From Methylococcaceae bacterium UBA975 (GTDB lineage: Bacteria; Pseudomonadota; Gammaproteobacteria; Methylococcales; Cycloclasticaceae): DNA of 64,000 nt. The translations under genes and the position numbers were made by a program. Positions 44,751 to 54,113 of this stretch are shown here, one piece after another. Position 1 is the stretch's first letter. Every line of letters begins with the position of its first letter. The notes beneath the pieces were generated by a model. It did no database searches. It saw only the letters and a list, made by a program, of their open reading frames with translations, and was not told where the DNA came from. Location of the stretch: assembly GCA_002292375.1 (NCBI GenBank), contig DBBV01000012.1:1-64000 (forward strand). Reading direction: 5' to 3'.

Positions 44751-45500
44751 GTGCAAGACACTGATTCTCAAATTAATCAAGCTACAGTGCCGCGGCATAT
44801 TGCTATTATTATGGATGGTAATGGTCGCTGGGCTTTGCGTCAAAATAAGGCCCGTACCTTCGGTCATAAAGCGGGGGTTAATGCATTAAAGCAAACCATT
44901 GAATCCTGTGCTTCATACGGAGTTGATGTCCTTACTGTGTTCGCATTTAGTAGTGAAAACTGGTTGCGTCCTAAGCAAGAAGTGGATGTGCTGATGGGTT
45001 TGTTTATGCTAACCCTAAAAAACCAGGCCAATAAACTGCATAAAAATAACATCCGCTTAAAAATTATAGGCGACCGTTCTCGGTTTTCTACCGCATTACA
45101 GGGCAAAATCACCGAAGTCGAGGCGTTGACGAGTAACAATACGAGCATGACGCTTGTTATCGCAGCCAATTACGGCGGTCAATGGGACATCAGTCAAGCG
45201 TTAAAACGGCTTGCTAAGCACGCTAAAGAAACCAATAAATCGGTAGACGACTTTGACATTAACGATTTTTTGTCTACTGCAGGTTTGCCTGAACCGGACC
45301 TGTTCATCAGAACCGGTGGGGAGCAGCGAATCAGTAATTTTTTATTGTGGCAAATAGCTTATAGTGAGCTTTATTTTACGGATGTTTTGTGGCCTGATTT
45401 TGATAAAAATGAATTACGTACCGCCATTATGAGTTATTCCACACGCCAACGACGGTTTGGACATACCAGCGAACAAATAAGCGCAGGGGCAATTAAATAA
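44751..45500 (+). CDS. uppS: undecaprenyl diphosphate synthase (cis-prenyltransferase)
   Basis: A 249-residue enzyme making the C55 lipid carrier for peptidoglycan and O-antigen. The Asp of HIAIIMDGNGRWAL binds the diphosphate; FAFSSENWLRP and PEPDLFIRTGGEQRISNFLLW are the other family signatures. It begins with GTG. Its TAA overlaps the cdsA ATG by one base. In this window uppS-cdsA precede dxr, the Pseudomonas-like order. Confidence 0.96.
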   Translation: MQDTDSQINQATVPRHIAIIMDGNGRWALRQNKARTFGHKAGVNALKQTIESCASYGVDVLTVFAFSSENWLRPKQEVDVLMGLFMLTLKNQANKLHKNNIRLKIIGDRSRFSTALQGKITEVEALTSNNTSMTLVIAANYGGQWDISQALKRLAKHAKETNKSVDDFDINDFLSTAGLPEPDLFIRTGGEQRISNFLLWQIAYSELYFTDVLWPDFDKNELRTAIMSYSTRQRRFGHTSEQISAGAIK

Positions 45501-46321
45501 TGAACAGCCTCGTTAAACGTGTGTTGACGGCAGCTGTGCTTGTCCCCTTTGTTGTTTGGGTGGTGCTTTTTTCATCTGATCTGGTGTTTAACCTAGTACT
45601 CAGTTTGGTTGTCTTTACCGCAGCTTACGAGTGGTTTGCGCTAAGTGGTGCCAGCAATCGTTTGACCAAAGGACTGTTTGCCTCGGCGTGTTTAATTGTT
45701 TCATTTGGCATCAGTTATTCGGCTGAGAGCATTATCTACCCTTTAATCCACATCAATTCCGTCATTTGGCTGTTGATGGTTATGCTTATTATGGCGCAAG
45801 CCAAGCAGTTGCTAGAAATCTCAATCAGCCGCTCCATAACCGTGATGTTCGGCTTGTTTATTGTTAGCCTGCTGTTTGTTTCTTTGCATCAAATACGGCT
45901 TCACCTTGAGCAAGGGCCGGCCCTACTGATGTATTTACTGTTATTAATCTGGGCGGCAGACAGCGGCGCTTATTTTGCTGGTAGAGCGTTTGGGCGACAC
46001 AAGTTATCCGCTGTTATAAGCCCAGGTAAATCAATCGAAGGTGTGTTGGGCGGCCTCGTCAGTTGCTTAGTTTTTGCCGTCTTAGCAACGTATTATTTTA
46101 AGCTGACAGGTGATCGTATGGCCTTTGTTGGCGTGTCGGTGTTTATCGCTTTTATCTCAGTATACGGTGACTTATTCGAAAGTTTAATGAAACGACGGGC
46201 TAAGGTTAAGGACAGTGGCAATATATTGCCCGGTCACGGTGGTGCCCTAGATCGCTTAGATAGCCTTATTGCTGCCGGCCCGGTGTTCTTGTCCTCGATT
46301 GTGTTAGCGGACTTGTTTTGA
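45500..46321 (+). CDS. cdsA: phosphatidate cytidylyltransferase
   Basis: A 273-residue polytopic membrane enzyme making CDP-diacylglycerol from phosphatidate and CTP. About seven hydrophobic segments are evident. The C-terminal signature is YGDLFESLMKRRAKVKDSGN followed by ILPGHGGALDRLDSL; the SPGKSIEGVLGGL motif precedes it. The TGA overlaps the TTG start of dxr. Confidence 0.95.
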   Translation: MNSLVKRVLTAAVLVPFVVWVVLFSSDLVFNLVLSLVVFTAAYEWFALSGASNRLTKGLFASACLIVSFGISYSAESIIYPLIHINSVIWLLMVMLIMAQAKQLLEISISRSITVMFGLFIVSLLFVSLHQIRLHLEQGPALLMYLLLLIWAADSGAYFAGRAFGRHKLSAVISPGKSIEGVLGGLVSCLVFAVLATYYFKLTGDRMAFVGVSVFIAFISVYGDLFESLMKRRAKVKDSGNILPGHGGALDRLDSLIAAGPVFLSSIVLADLF

Positions 46322-47502
46322 CTAAAGGCGTTTGTATTCTTGGTTCAACTGGCTCGATTGGTGTGAGCACCTTAGATGTTTTAAGGCTTAATAAGGCGGC
46401 TTATTCCGTTCAGGCGCTGACAGCGAATAAAAACATGGATCTCTTGCTGGCGCAATGTATCGAGTTTAAACCTAATTACGCTGTCATACCTGAGCCTGAG
46501 TTGGCTGAAAAACTTAGGAAAAAACTACAACACTCTGACGCTGCCGATACGGTGGTTTTGTCGGGTGAAGATTCGTTAGCGTCGGTTACCGAGCTGCAAC
46601 AGGTAGATATTGTCGTTGCCGCCATAGTAGGCGCTGCTGGCTTGTTACCGACCTTAGCGGCGGCGAATGCAGGTAAGAAACTGTTGCTGGCTAATAAAGA
46701 AGCATTAGTTGTGTCGGGTGATTTGTTGATGTCGGCGGTTAGCAAGAGCGGCGCAACACTTTTGCCATTAGATAGTGAGCATAATGCCTTGTTTCAATGT
46801 ATGCCCGCAGGTTACCGGGCAGGGCAATGTGCTGCCGGTATCAGAAAGTTAATTTTGACCGCGTCGGGCGGGCCGTTTTTGCATACAAATAAAGCGGCTT
46901 TGGCTCAGGTGACTGTTGCCCAAGCCTGTGCGCATCCAAACTGGTCAATGGGTAAAAAGATATCTGTCGATTCGGCGACCATGATGAATAAAGGGTTGGA
47001 AGTTATTGAGGCCAGTTACTTGTTTGATATGCGTGCTGATCAAATTGAGGTGCTCGTGCACCCGCAAAGCATCGTTCATTCGATGGTCGATTATATTGAT
47101 GGGTCTATTTTGGCGCAACTGGGTCAGCCGGATATGCGTACGCCTATCGCGCATGCTTTGGCCTGGCCGGACCGCCAATACAGTGGTGTATCGGCCTTGG
47201 ACTTTTTAAGCAATAATCAATTATCATTTGAAGCGCCCAATGACGAGGTCTTTCCCTGTTTAAGGCTGGCTTATAACGCCTTAAAAGAAAAGGGTACTGC
47301 GCCTGCCGTGTTGAATGCTGCCAACGAGGTAGCCGTAGAGGGGTTTTTAAACGAATCTATTCGTTTTGTTGATATCCCCGCGGTTGTTGAAAAAACATTG
47401 ACCAGCGCAAGCATAGTAGCTGCAGATTCTATTCCTGCTGTATTGCAGGCTGACAGCGAGGCGCGTTTGTTAGCGCAGCAATTTATGAGGGCGTATCAGT
47501 GA
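46318..47502 (+). CDS. dxr: 1-deoxy-D-xylulose 5-phosphate reductoisomerase
   Basis: A 394-residue enzyme of the non-mevalonate isoprenoid pathway. NADPH site CILGSTGSIGVSTLDVL, then KKLLLANKEALVVSGDL and the metal-binding LLPLDSEHNALFQC; the active-site loop has HPNWSMGKKISVDSATMMNK. It begins with TTG 46318, which overlaps the cdsA stop. A later in-frame ATG would remove the NADPH motif. It supplies precursors for the uppS product encoded upstream. Confidence 0.96.
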   Translation: MTKGVCILGSTGSIGVSTLDVLRLNKAAYSVQALTANKNMDLLLAQCIEFKPNYAVIPEPELAEKLRKKLQHSDAADTVVLSGEDSLASVTELQQVDIVVAAIVGAAGLLPTLAAANAGKKLLLANKEALVVSGDLLMSAVSKSGATLLPLDSEHNALFQCMPAGYRAGQCAAGIRKLILTASGGPFLHTNKAALAQVTVAQACAHPNWSMGKKISVDSATMMNKGLEVIEASYLFDMRADQIEVLVHPQSIVHSMVDYIDGSILAQLGQPDMRTPIAHALAWPDRQYSGVSALDFLSNNQLSFEAPNDEVFPCLRLAYNALKEKGTAPAVLNAANEVAVEGFLNESIRFVDIPAVVEKTLTSASIVAADSIPAVLQADSEARLLAQQFMRAYQ

Positions 47503-48857
47503 CATTATTGATTTCGATAGCCGCATTTATTGTAGCCCTCGGTATTTTGGTGACCGTCCACGAATTCGGTCATTTTTGGGTGGCTAGACGCTGCGGTGTG
47601 AAAGTGCTTCGTTTCTCGGTAGGTTTCGGTAAGCCGTTATTTTCATTCAACCGCCCTAACGACCCAACGGATTATGTCATAGCAGGTATTCCTTTGGGTG
47701 GTTACGTAAAAATGCTAGACGAAGCCGAAGGAAACGTGGCTGATGATGAGAAACACTTGGCGTTTAATAACAAACCATTGTGGAGCCGGTTTTTAATTGT
47801 TTTAGCGGGTCCCGTCTTTAATTTGGCCTTTGCTTTGTTTGCTTTTTGGTTGATTTTAATCATTGGCGAGAGCGGTTTAAAGCCGGTGATAGGTAAATTA
47901 AGTGATACGGGGATAGCTGCCCACGCTGGACTTGAGGTGGGAGATGAGATTGTAGCAATTAATGATCGCCATACGGTCATTTGGCGGGTTACGGCAGGGC
48001 TCATGGCCAGTGAGTTGTTAGATAGTGGGTCGGTGACACTGAGCGTCAAAAAAAGTGACGGCCGTCAGGACAAGGTTCAGTTGGTTTTACCGTTAGATAA
48101 TCAGTTCGAGCCCAATGATATTTTAACCCAAATTGGCATCAGCCCCTTATTGCCATTACTAGCACCACGAATAGGTGATGTGATGAATGGTGAGCCTGGC
48201 GATGTGGCTGGTTTAAGGCGCGGCGACCTTATTTTATCTGTTAATCAGCAAGCAATAGATACTTGGGGGGAATGGGTTGAGTTAACACGATCAAGTCCCA
48301 ATGCAGCCATGTGGGTTGAGTTGTTAAGAAAGGGGAATTTACTGAACCTAACGGTGACACCAAAAGCAGTGATGGATGAAGAGCTGAGCATTGGTCGGAT
48401 TGGTGTTTCGCCATTGATTGACCCATCCATCAATCAGCGCTTTTATGCGACTTATTCATTAGGTCTCTTGCCAGCACTAGGTGAAGCGGCGATACAAACG
48501 ATGAGCTATTCGGTGTTAACGGTCAAGATGATTGGCCGCATGTTAATCGGTGATGCGTCAATACAAAATTTAAGTGGCCCAATAAGTTTGGCACAGTATG
48601 CGGGGCAAACGGCGTCGATTGGTTTGGTGTCGTTTTTAAAGTTTCTCGCCTTTGTTAGTGTGAGCCTAGGCGTGATCAACTTATTGCCAATTCCGATGCT
48701 CGACGGCGGGCATTTGTTTTTCTATTTAATAGAGGCGATTAAAGGTCGGCCAGTATCAGACAAAGCGCAGGCAGTTTTTATGCGAATGGGCATGCTAATG
48801 CTGATTTCGATGATGTTGTTAGCCGTATTTGTCGACCTGGGCCGACTTGTCGGGTAA
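47499..48857 (+). CDS. rseP: site-2 intramembrane protease RseP
   Basis: A 452-residue zinc metalloprotease. The active-site motif HEFGH is in TVHEFGHFWVARRCGV in the first membrane segment; the second metal ligand motif LDGGH is in NLLPIPMLDGGHLFF. Two PDZ domains lie between (GLEVGDEIVAINDR and GLRRGDLILSVNQQ). It cuts anti-sigma factor RseA in the envelope stress response. Starts with GTG overlapping the dxr stop by 4 bp. Its neighbour bamA encodes a main client of that response. Confidence 0.95.
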   Translation: MTLLISIAAFIVALGILVTVHEFGHFWVARRCGVKVLRFSVGFGKPLFSFNRPNDPTDYVIAGIPLGGYVKMLDEAEGNVADDEKHLAFNNKPLWSRFLIVLAGPVFNLAFALFAFWLILIIGESGLKPVIGKLSDTGIAAHAGLEVGDEIVAINDRHTVIWRVTAGLMASELLDSGSVTLSVKKSDGRQDKVQLVLPLDNQFEPNDILTQIGISPLLPLLAPRIGDVMNGEPGDVAGLRRGDLILSVNQQAIDTWGEWVELTRSSPNAAMWVELLRKGNLLNLTVTPKAVMDEELSIGRIGVSPLIDPSINQRFYATYSLGLLPALGEAAIQTMSYSVLTVKMIGRMLIGDASIQNLSGPISLAQYAGQTASIGLVSFLKFLAFVSVSLGVINLLPIPMLDGGHLFFYLIEAIKGRPVSDKAQAVFMRMGMLMLISMMLLAVFVDLGRLVG

Positions 48858-48938
48858 ATAAAAAAATACGTATTGAGTCGCGTAACGGTTTTATCTATAC
48901 TGGCTCGAAACCACATAACAGAATACAAAAAAAATATT

Positions 48939-51248
48939 GTGATAAATCAAATCAAACACGTTTTCGCAGCCGCTTCTCTAGTGGTGTTACTGCTCACATC
49001 GGCACAGTTGATTGCTGCTGAGCCGTTTGTTATTAAAGATATCCGTGTTAACGGTTTGCAACGTATTACAGCAGGCGCTGTTTTCAATGGGATTACAACA
49101 AAAGTAGGCGACTTGTTTGGTGATGAGCATTCTGAAGATGTCATCAGAGAGCTTTTCCAAATGGGCTTTTTTAGTGATGTTAATATTGATCGTAGCAACG
49201 ATACTTTAATTATTAATGTAAAAGAACGCCCAGCGATTACCTCGATAGATATTGAAGGTAACGATGATATTGAAACGGAAAAATTACTCGAAGCGTTTAA
49301 AGATGTCGGGATGGCCGTGGGTCGGGTATTTAACCCATTGGTACTCGATAAGGTTAAAAACGAACTGTTACAACAATATTATAATAACGGCAAATACTCT
49401 GCTGTAGTTGAAAGTAAGGTCACCACGTTAGAACGTAACCGTGTGGCGGTATTGATTTCGGTGGTTGAGGGGTCTGCGGCGACCATTAAAAAAATTAATA
49501 TTGTCGGAAATAAGGCCTTTACGGATGAAGATGTGTTGGATGACTTTGAGCTAACGGGACCTACGTTATTTTCTTTTTATACCAACAGTAATCAATATTC
49601 TAAGCAAAAACTGTCTGCTGATTTGGAGCGGTTAAACTCATTTTATCAAGATCGTGGTTATATAAATTTTAAGGTCGAGTCAACTCAGGTATCGATCAGT
49701 CCCGATAAAAACGGCATCTACGTGACGATTAATGTATCAGAAGGTAAGGTCCATACTGTCAGCGAAGTTAAGCTAGCGGGCGAACTGATTTTAGCGCCCG
49801 ATAAATTGATTCCTTATGTCATCGTACAACCGGGTGATACCTTTTCAAGGAAAAAAGCGACGCAAACATCAGAAAACATCTCAACCATTTTAGGACATGA
49901 AGGCTACTCATTTGCCAACGTCAATATGATCCCTGAGATTGATGATGAAACAGCGACGGTAAAAGTAACTTTTTTTGTTGATCCGGGTAAGCGTGTCTAT
50001 GTACGACGTGTACTAATGGAAGGCAATACCAAGACACGTGATGAAGTGCTAAGGCGCGAAGTAAGACAAATGGAAGCAGCGCCCATTTCAACCCTTGAAG
50101 TGGAGCGTTCAAAATCACGTTTATCACGTTTGGGCCACTTTGATGAGGTCGATGTGGAGACCCCTGCTGTGCCAGGTACAACGGATCAAGTTGATGTGAA
50201 ATACACGGTGAAGGAAAAGTCGTCAGGTAATATTTTAGCTGGTGCCGGTTTTTCTCAGTCACAAGGTTTAGTGTTGAACGCAAGCATCAGCCAAAACAAC
50301 TTTTTAGGTACGGGTAAACGGATGAGTGCGAGCTTTAATAATAGCTCGGTTAATACCATTTATAGCTTGGGTTATACCAATCCGTATTACACGATTGATG
50401 GCATCAGTCGTGGCTTTAATGTTAGCTATAGAACCACCGATTCGGATGAGTATAACACCGCTTCCTATAAGTCTGAGTCCTTCAATACAGGGGTTAACTT
50501 TGGCTTACCGCTTAATGAAAATGATAAGATTGGTTTAGGTCTTGATATAGAGTTTACCTCGCTCGATATCGGTGGCAGTTATTTAAGTTACCCTGAAGGT
50601 TTTAGTCAGATTCTTGATTTCATCAATAAAAATGGTGATTCCTATACGAATTTAAAGGCTTCTGCAGTTTGGGGTACGGATACTAGGGATAGAGCTGTGT
50701 TTGCGACACGCGGTGGTTCAAAGCGTTTGTCGGGTGTGATCACCGTACCGGGTTCTGATCTTGAGTTCTATAAAATAAGCTACACTCAAAAACAATACAT
50801 ACCTGTTACACGCCATACAACCTTATATTTAAACGGTGAATTTGGTTATGGCGACTCGTATGGTGACGCAGAAGCATTACCCTTCTTCGAAAACTATTAT
50901 GCTGGCGGTAAAGGATCAGTACGTGGTTTTAACGACAATACCCTAGGCCCAAAGGATGGGTTTAATGACCCCATAGGTGGTAGTGTTAAATTGGTTGGTA
51001 ATGCCGAGTTTATTTTCCCTGTTCCGTTCATGGAAGACAGTAATACAGTAAGATTGAGTACCTTTGTCGATGCGGGTAATGTATACGACGATGAAATCGA
51101 TGTCGGTGAGTTGAAATATTCAGTGGGTGTCTCTGCCAAATGGTTGTCACCATTCGGTGCGTTAGCTTTTAGTTTGGCGCAACCACTGAACGATGATGAA
51201 AATGATGAAGTTCAAACCTTCCAGTTCTCTTTTGGTTCTGGTATTTAA
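48939..51248 (+). CDS. bamA: outer-membrane protein assembly factor BamA
   Basis: About 769 residues. A signal peptide (FAAASLVVLLLTSAQLIAAE) is followed by five POTRA domains (the first starts PFVIKDIRVNGLQRITAGAV) and a C-terminal 16-strand barrel ending in Phe-rich strands, with the conserved YYAGGKGSVRGF (VRGF loop). It is the core of the BAM complex that inserts barrels in the outer membrane. I prefer GTG 48939, which gives a compact signal peptide; TTG 48873 would add 22 residues. Neither start has a clear ribosome-binding site. Confidence 0.95.
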   Translation: MINQIKHVFAAASLVVLLLTSAQLIAAEPFVIKDIRVNGLQRITAGAVFNGITTKVGDLFGDEHSEDVIRELFQMGFFSDVNIDRSNDTLIINVKERPAITSIDIEGNDDIETEKLLEAFKDVGMAVGRVFNPLVLDKVKNELLQQYYNNGKYSAVVESKVTTLERNRVAVLISVVEGSAATIKKINIVGNKAFTDEDVLDDFELTGPTLFSFYTNSNQYSKQKLSADLERLNSFYQDRGYINFKVESTQVSISPDKNGIYVTINVSEGKVHTVSEVKLAGELILAPDKLIPYVIVQPGDTFSRKKATQTSENISTILGHEGYSFANVNMIPEIDDETATVKVTFFVDPGKRVYVRRVLMEGNTKTRDEVLRREVRQMEAAPISTLEVERSKSRLSRLGHFDEVDVETPAVPGTTDQVDVKYTVKEKSSGNILAGAGFSQSQGLVLNASISQNNFLGTGKRMSASFNNSSVNTIYSLGYTNPYYTIDGISRGFNVSYRTTDSDEYNTASYKSESFNTGVNFGLPLNENDKIGLGLDIEFTSLDIGGSYLSYPEGFSQILDFINKNGDSYTNLKASAVWGTDTRDRAVFATRGGSKRLSGVITVPGSDLEFYKISYTQKQYIPVTRHTTLYLNGEFGYGDSYGDAEALPFFENYYAGGKGSVRGFNDNTLGPKDGFNDPIGGSVKLVGNAEFIFPVPFMEDSNTVRLSTFVDAGNVYDDEIDVGELKYSVGVSAKWLSPFGALAFSLAQPLNDDENDEVQTFQFSFGSGI

Positions 51249-51276
51249 TATAAGTAAATAGAGTAGGAGAAGTACA

Positions 51277-51783
51277 TTGAAAATTTTTAACCAAATCCTT
51301 GTGGCTGGTGTTGTTAGCATGACCTTAGTTGCTACCGTGCAGGCTGCTGATATTAAGGTGGGTTTTGTAAACGTAGCACGAATTTTAGAAAAGGCACCGC
51401 AAGCAGAAAAAGCTAAAGTCGCCTTGGAAAAAGAATTTTCACCTAGAAATAACCGTTTATTAGCGAGTCAGAAAGAAATTAAAAAATTAGATGAAAAGAT
51501 CGCTCGAGACGTTAAATTAATGAGTGAAGCCGAAGCGCGTAAGTTACAACGTGACGTGTTAGAAAAAAAGCGCGATCTTAAGCGTGATCAAGAAGAATTT
51601 AGAGAGGACTTCAATTTAAGACGAAATGAAGAACTTGGAAAATTGCAACGTCTGGTTTTTGAGGCGATAAAAGGTTTATCTGACGCCGAAAAGTATGACT
51701 TAGTACTGCATGATGGTGTCGTATTTGCCAGTGATAGTGTGGATATAACCGATAAGGTTCAAAAGCGCTTATCAACACAATAA
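51277..51783 (+). CDS. skp: periplasmic chaperone Skp/OmpH
   Basis: A 168-residue protein with a signal peptide (VAGVVSMTLVATVQAAD) and a long charged coiled-coil (EARKLQRDVLEKKRDLKRDQ and onward). The VGFVNVARILEKAPQAEKAK start of the mature part is the OmpH family mark. It is a trimeric chaperone that carries unfolded outer-membrane proteins to BamA, encoded just upstream. It starts with TTG behind a good AGGAG site. Confidence 0.94.
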   Translation: MKIFNQILVAGVVSMTLVATVQAADIKVGFVNVARILEKAPQAEKAKVALEKEFSPRNNRLLASQKEIKKLDEKIARDVKLMSEAEARKLQRDVLEKKRDLKRDQEEFREDFNLRRNEELGKLQRLVFEAIKGLSDAEKYDLVLHDGVVFASDSVDITDKVQKRLSTQ

Positions 51784-51805
51784 ACTAGGGTACTGGTGTT
51801 CTTGG

Positions 51806-52831
51806 GTGGCCATTAGTCTGAATCAACTTGCTAGGGAACTAGACGCACAATTAGTTGGCGACCCTAATCATCAGATAGATGCTTGTGCTAATTTAGATGC
51901 GGCAAAAAGTAACCAGCTGTCATTTATTTACAATAAAAAATACGTACCGGCCTTAAAAGAAACCCAGGCCGGGGTAGTTATCGTATCGCCAGCATTTGCA
52001 TCGGATTGTGTGGGTAACGCATTGGTTGTAAGTAACCCCTATTTGGCCTATGCCAAAGCGGCTGCATTAATCTATCAAGTTGAGAAAAAACCAGCAAGCA
52101 TTCATCCTACTGCCGTATTAGGCAATGATTGTAGTGTGTCTAATGATTGTACGATTGCTGCTAATGTCGTAATTGGCGATCGTGTGACACTTCAAGAGGG
52201 CTGCAGTGTGGGGCCTGGTTGTTTCATTGATGATGATGTGGTGATTGGCAAAAATAGCCGCTTAGTGTCAAATGTGACGCTCTCTAAGGGAACAATACTT
52301 GGCGAGAATAACATCATCCATGCCAGTGCTGTTATTGGCAGTGATGGTTTTGGCTATGCACCTCAGGACAATAAACAAGGCTGGTTTAAGATCCCTCAAC
52401 TGGGCCGAGTGGTCATGGGTGATGATGTTGAAATTGGCGCAAATACGTGCATTGATTGTGGCGCTTTAGGGGATACAGTTATTGGTAACGGGGTGAAAAT
52501 AGATAACCTTGTGCAGATAGCGCATAACGTGCAAATTGGAGATCATACGGCCATTGCCGCGTGTACCGGGATTGCAGGTAGCACTAAAATAGGGGCGCAC
52601 TGCACCTTGGCAGGCGGTGTCGGTCTTGTTGGGCATATAAGTATTGCCGATGGTGTTCATATTACCGGTATGACGATGGTCACCCATTCCATAAAAGAAG
52701 CGGGGGCTTATTCATCTGGGACACCGTTCCAAAGCAATGGGGATTGGCTTAAAAACGCCGTTCGTTTTAAACAGTTAGACACATTGAGCAAAAAAATTAA
52801 TAAATTAATAAAATCTCAAAAGGAATCGTGA
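51806..52831 (+). CDS. lpxD: UDP-3-O-acylglucosamine N-acyltransferase
   Basis: A 341-residue enzyme of lipid A synthesis that adds the second acyl chain to UDP-3-O-acylglucosamine. N-terminal uridine-binding domain (to about residue 100), then a left-handed beta helix of hexapeptide repeats (VVIGDRVTLQEGCSVGPGCF and others) with the catalytic His in VQIAHNVQIGDHTAI. It begins with GTG. It overlaps fabZ by one base. Confidence 0.95.
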   Translation: MAISLNQLARELDAQLVGDPNHQIDACANLDAAKSNQLSFIYNKKYVPALKETQAGVVIVSPAFASDCVGNALVVSNPYLAYAKAAALIYQVEKKPASIHPTAVLGNDCSVSNDCTIAANVVIGDRVTLQEGCSVGPGCFIDDDVVIGKNSRLVSNVTLSKGTILGENNIIHASAVIGSDGFGYAPQDNKQGWFKIPQLGRVVMGDDVEIGANTCIDCGALGDTVIGNGVKIDNLVQIAHNVQIGDHTAIAACTGIAGSTKIGAHCTLAGGVGLVGHISIADGVHITGMTMVTHSIKEAGAYSSGTPFQSNGDWLKNAVRFKQLDTLSKKINKLIKSQKES

Positions 52832-53280
52832 TGCCTATTAATGATGTTAGACAAGTAATGGAGTTTTTGCCGCACCGCTATCCTTTTTTGATGATTGATA
52901 AAATTGTTGAATTTGAACCGGGCAAACGTCTATTGGCGCTTAAAAATATCACCTATAATGAACCTCAGTTCACTGGCCATTTCCCACATAATCCGATTAT
53001 GCCCGGTGTTTTGATTATCGAGGCGTTGGCACAAGCTGCGGGCTTATTGTCGATGAAAACCTTAACCGAGCGAGGTGAGCCGTTTGGTGAATATTATTTA
53101 GTGGGTATCGATAATGCTCGCTTTAAACGTTCGGCTGTACCCGGTGATCAACTGATGATAGAAGTTCTATTTAAAAAAAATAAAAGAAATATATGGGCGT
53201 TCGAAACATCAGCAACTGTCGATGGTCAATTGATTGTTTCAGCGGATATTATGTGTGCATCTAAGGAATCGACTAAATGA
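52831..53280 (+). CDS. fabZ: 3-hydroxyacyl-ACP dehydratase FabZ
   Basis: A 149-residue hotdog-fold dehydratase of fatty acid synthesis. The catalytic His is in FTGHFPHNPIMPGVLIIEAL, where the following Glu is the second active residue. ATG 52831 overlaps the lpxD stop (TGATG), and AAGGA lies about 9 bp upstream; GTG 52828 is a less likely start. It competes with the Lpx enzymes for hydroxyacyl-ACP, which explains the conserved lpxD-fabZ-lpxA order. Confidence 0.95.
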   Translation: MPINDVRQVMEFLPHRYPFLMIDKIVEFEPGKRLLALKNITYNEPQFTGHFPHNPIMPGVLIIEALAQAAGLLSMKTLTERGEPFGEYYLVGIDNARFKRSAVPGDQLMIEVLFKKNKRNIWAFETSATVDGQLIVSADIMCASKESTK

Positions 53281-54047
53281 TCCACCCGAGTGTAATAATT
53301 GATCCAAGCGCTACGATTGCTGCAAACGTAAAAATTGGCCCCTATACGGTTATTGGCGCTAATGTAACGATTGGTTCAGGAACGGTTATTGGTTCTCATG
53401 TCTGCATCAACGGCACCACGACGATTGGTAAAAACAATCGGATTTATCAATTTTCATCCATTGGCGAGGACCCGCAAGATAAAAAGTACCATGGTGAGCC
53501 ATCGTTTTTGGAAATTGGTGACAATAATGAAATACGTGAGTTCACTACGATTCATCGCGGGACGCCAGAAGATAACAACCTAACCTCTATTGGTAATAAC
53601 AACCTATTTATGGCGTATACGCATGTCGCCCATGATTGTGTTATTAAAAATGACGTTATTTTAGCGAATGCCGCTTCCTTAGGCGGTCACGTACACCTTG
53701 CGTCCAACGTAATACTGGGGGGCTTTTCAATCGTTCACCAATTTTGTCAGCTAGGGGACTATTGTTTCTCGGCAATGGGTAGCGCGATTACTAAAGATGT
53801 GCCGCCCTTTGTTATGGTTGGCGGACGTCCCACAAAGCCGCACGGTATTAATTCAGTTGGATTGGAACGGCGCGGTTTTACAAAAGCCACGCTGTTGCAA
53901 ATTAAGCGCGCCTATAAAATCTTATATAAGTCCGGTTTAAAATTATCAGAAGCGACGATGCAGTTAAAAGAGTTGGCCGAAAAAGAACCTGAACTGCAGA
54001 TTTTGGTCGATTTTTTAGCTAAATCTAACCGAAGCATCTTACGCTAA
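53277..54047 (+). CDS. lpxA: UDP-N-acetylglucosamine O-acyltransferase
   Basis: A 256-residue enzyme, first step of lipid A synthesis. Hexapeptide repeats from residue 2 onward (IHPSVIIDPSATIAANVKIG), the catalytic His in YTHVAHDCVIKNDVI, and the usual helical C-terminal domain. ATGA overlap with fabZ. Length is close to that of E. coli LpxA (262). Confidence 0.96.
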   Translation: MIHPSVIIDPSATIAANVKIGPYTVIGANVTIGSGTVIGSHVCINGTTTIGKNNRIYQFSSIGEDPQDKKYHGEPSFLEIGDNNEIREFTTIHRGTPEDNNLTSIGNNNLFMAYTHVAHDCVIKNDVILANAASLGGHVHLASNVILGGFSIVHQFCQLGDYCFSAMGSAITKDVPPFVMVGGRPTKPHGINSVGLERRGFTKATLLQIKRAYKILYKSGLKLSEATMQLKELAEKEPELQILVDFLAKSNRSILR

Positions 54048-54113
54048 AAAAATAGCGGGCCATGATCCGTTTTATGGCGGCTAGCTTTGACTCAATAGTA
54101 CGCGGTTAACCTT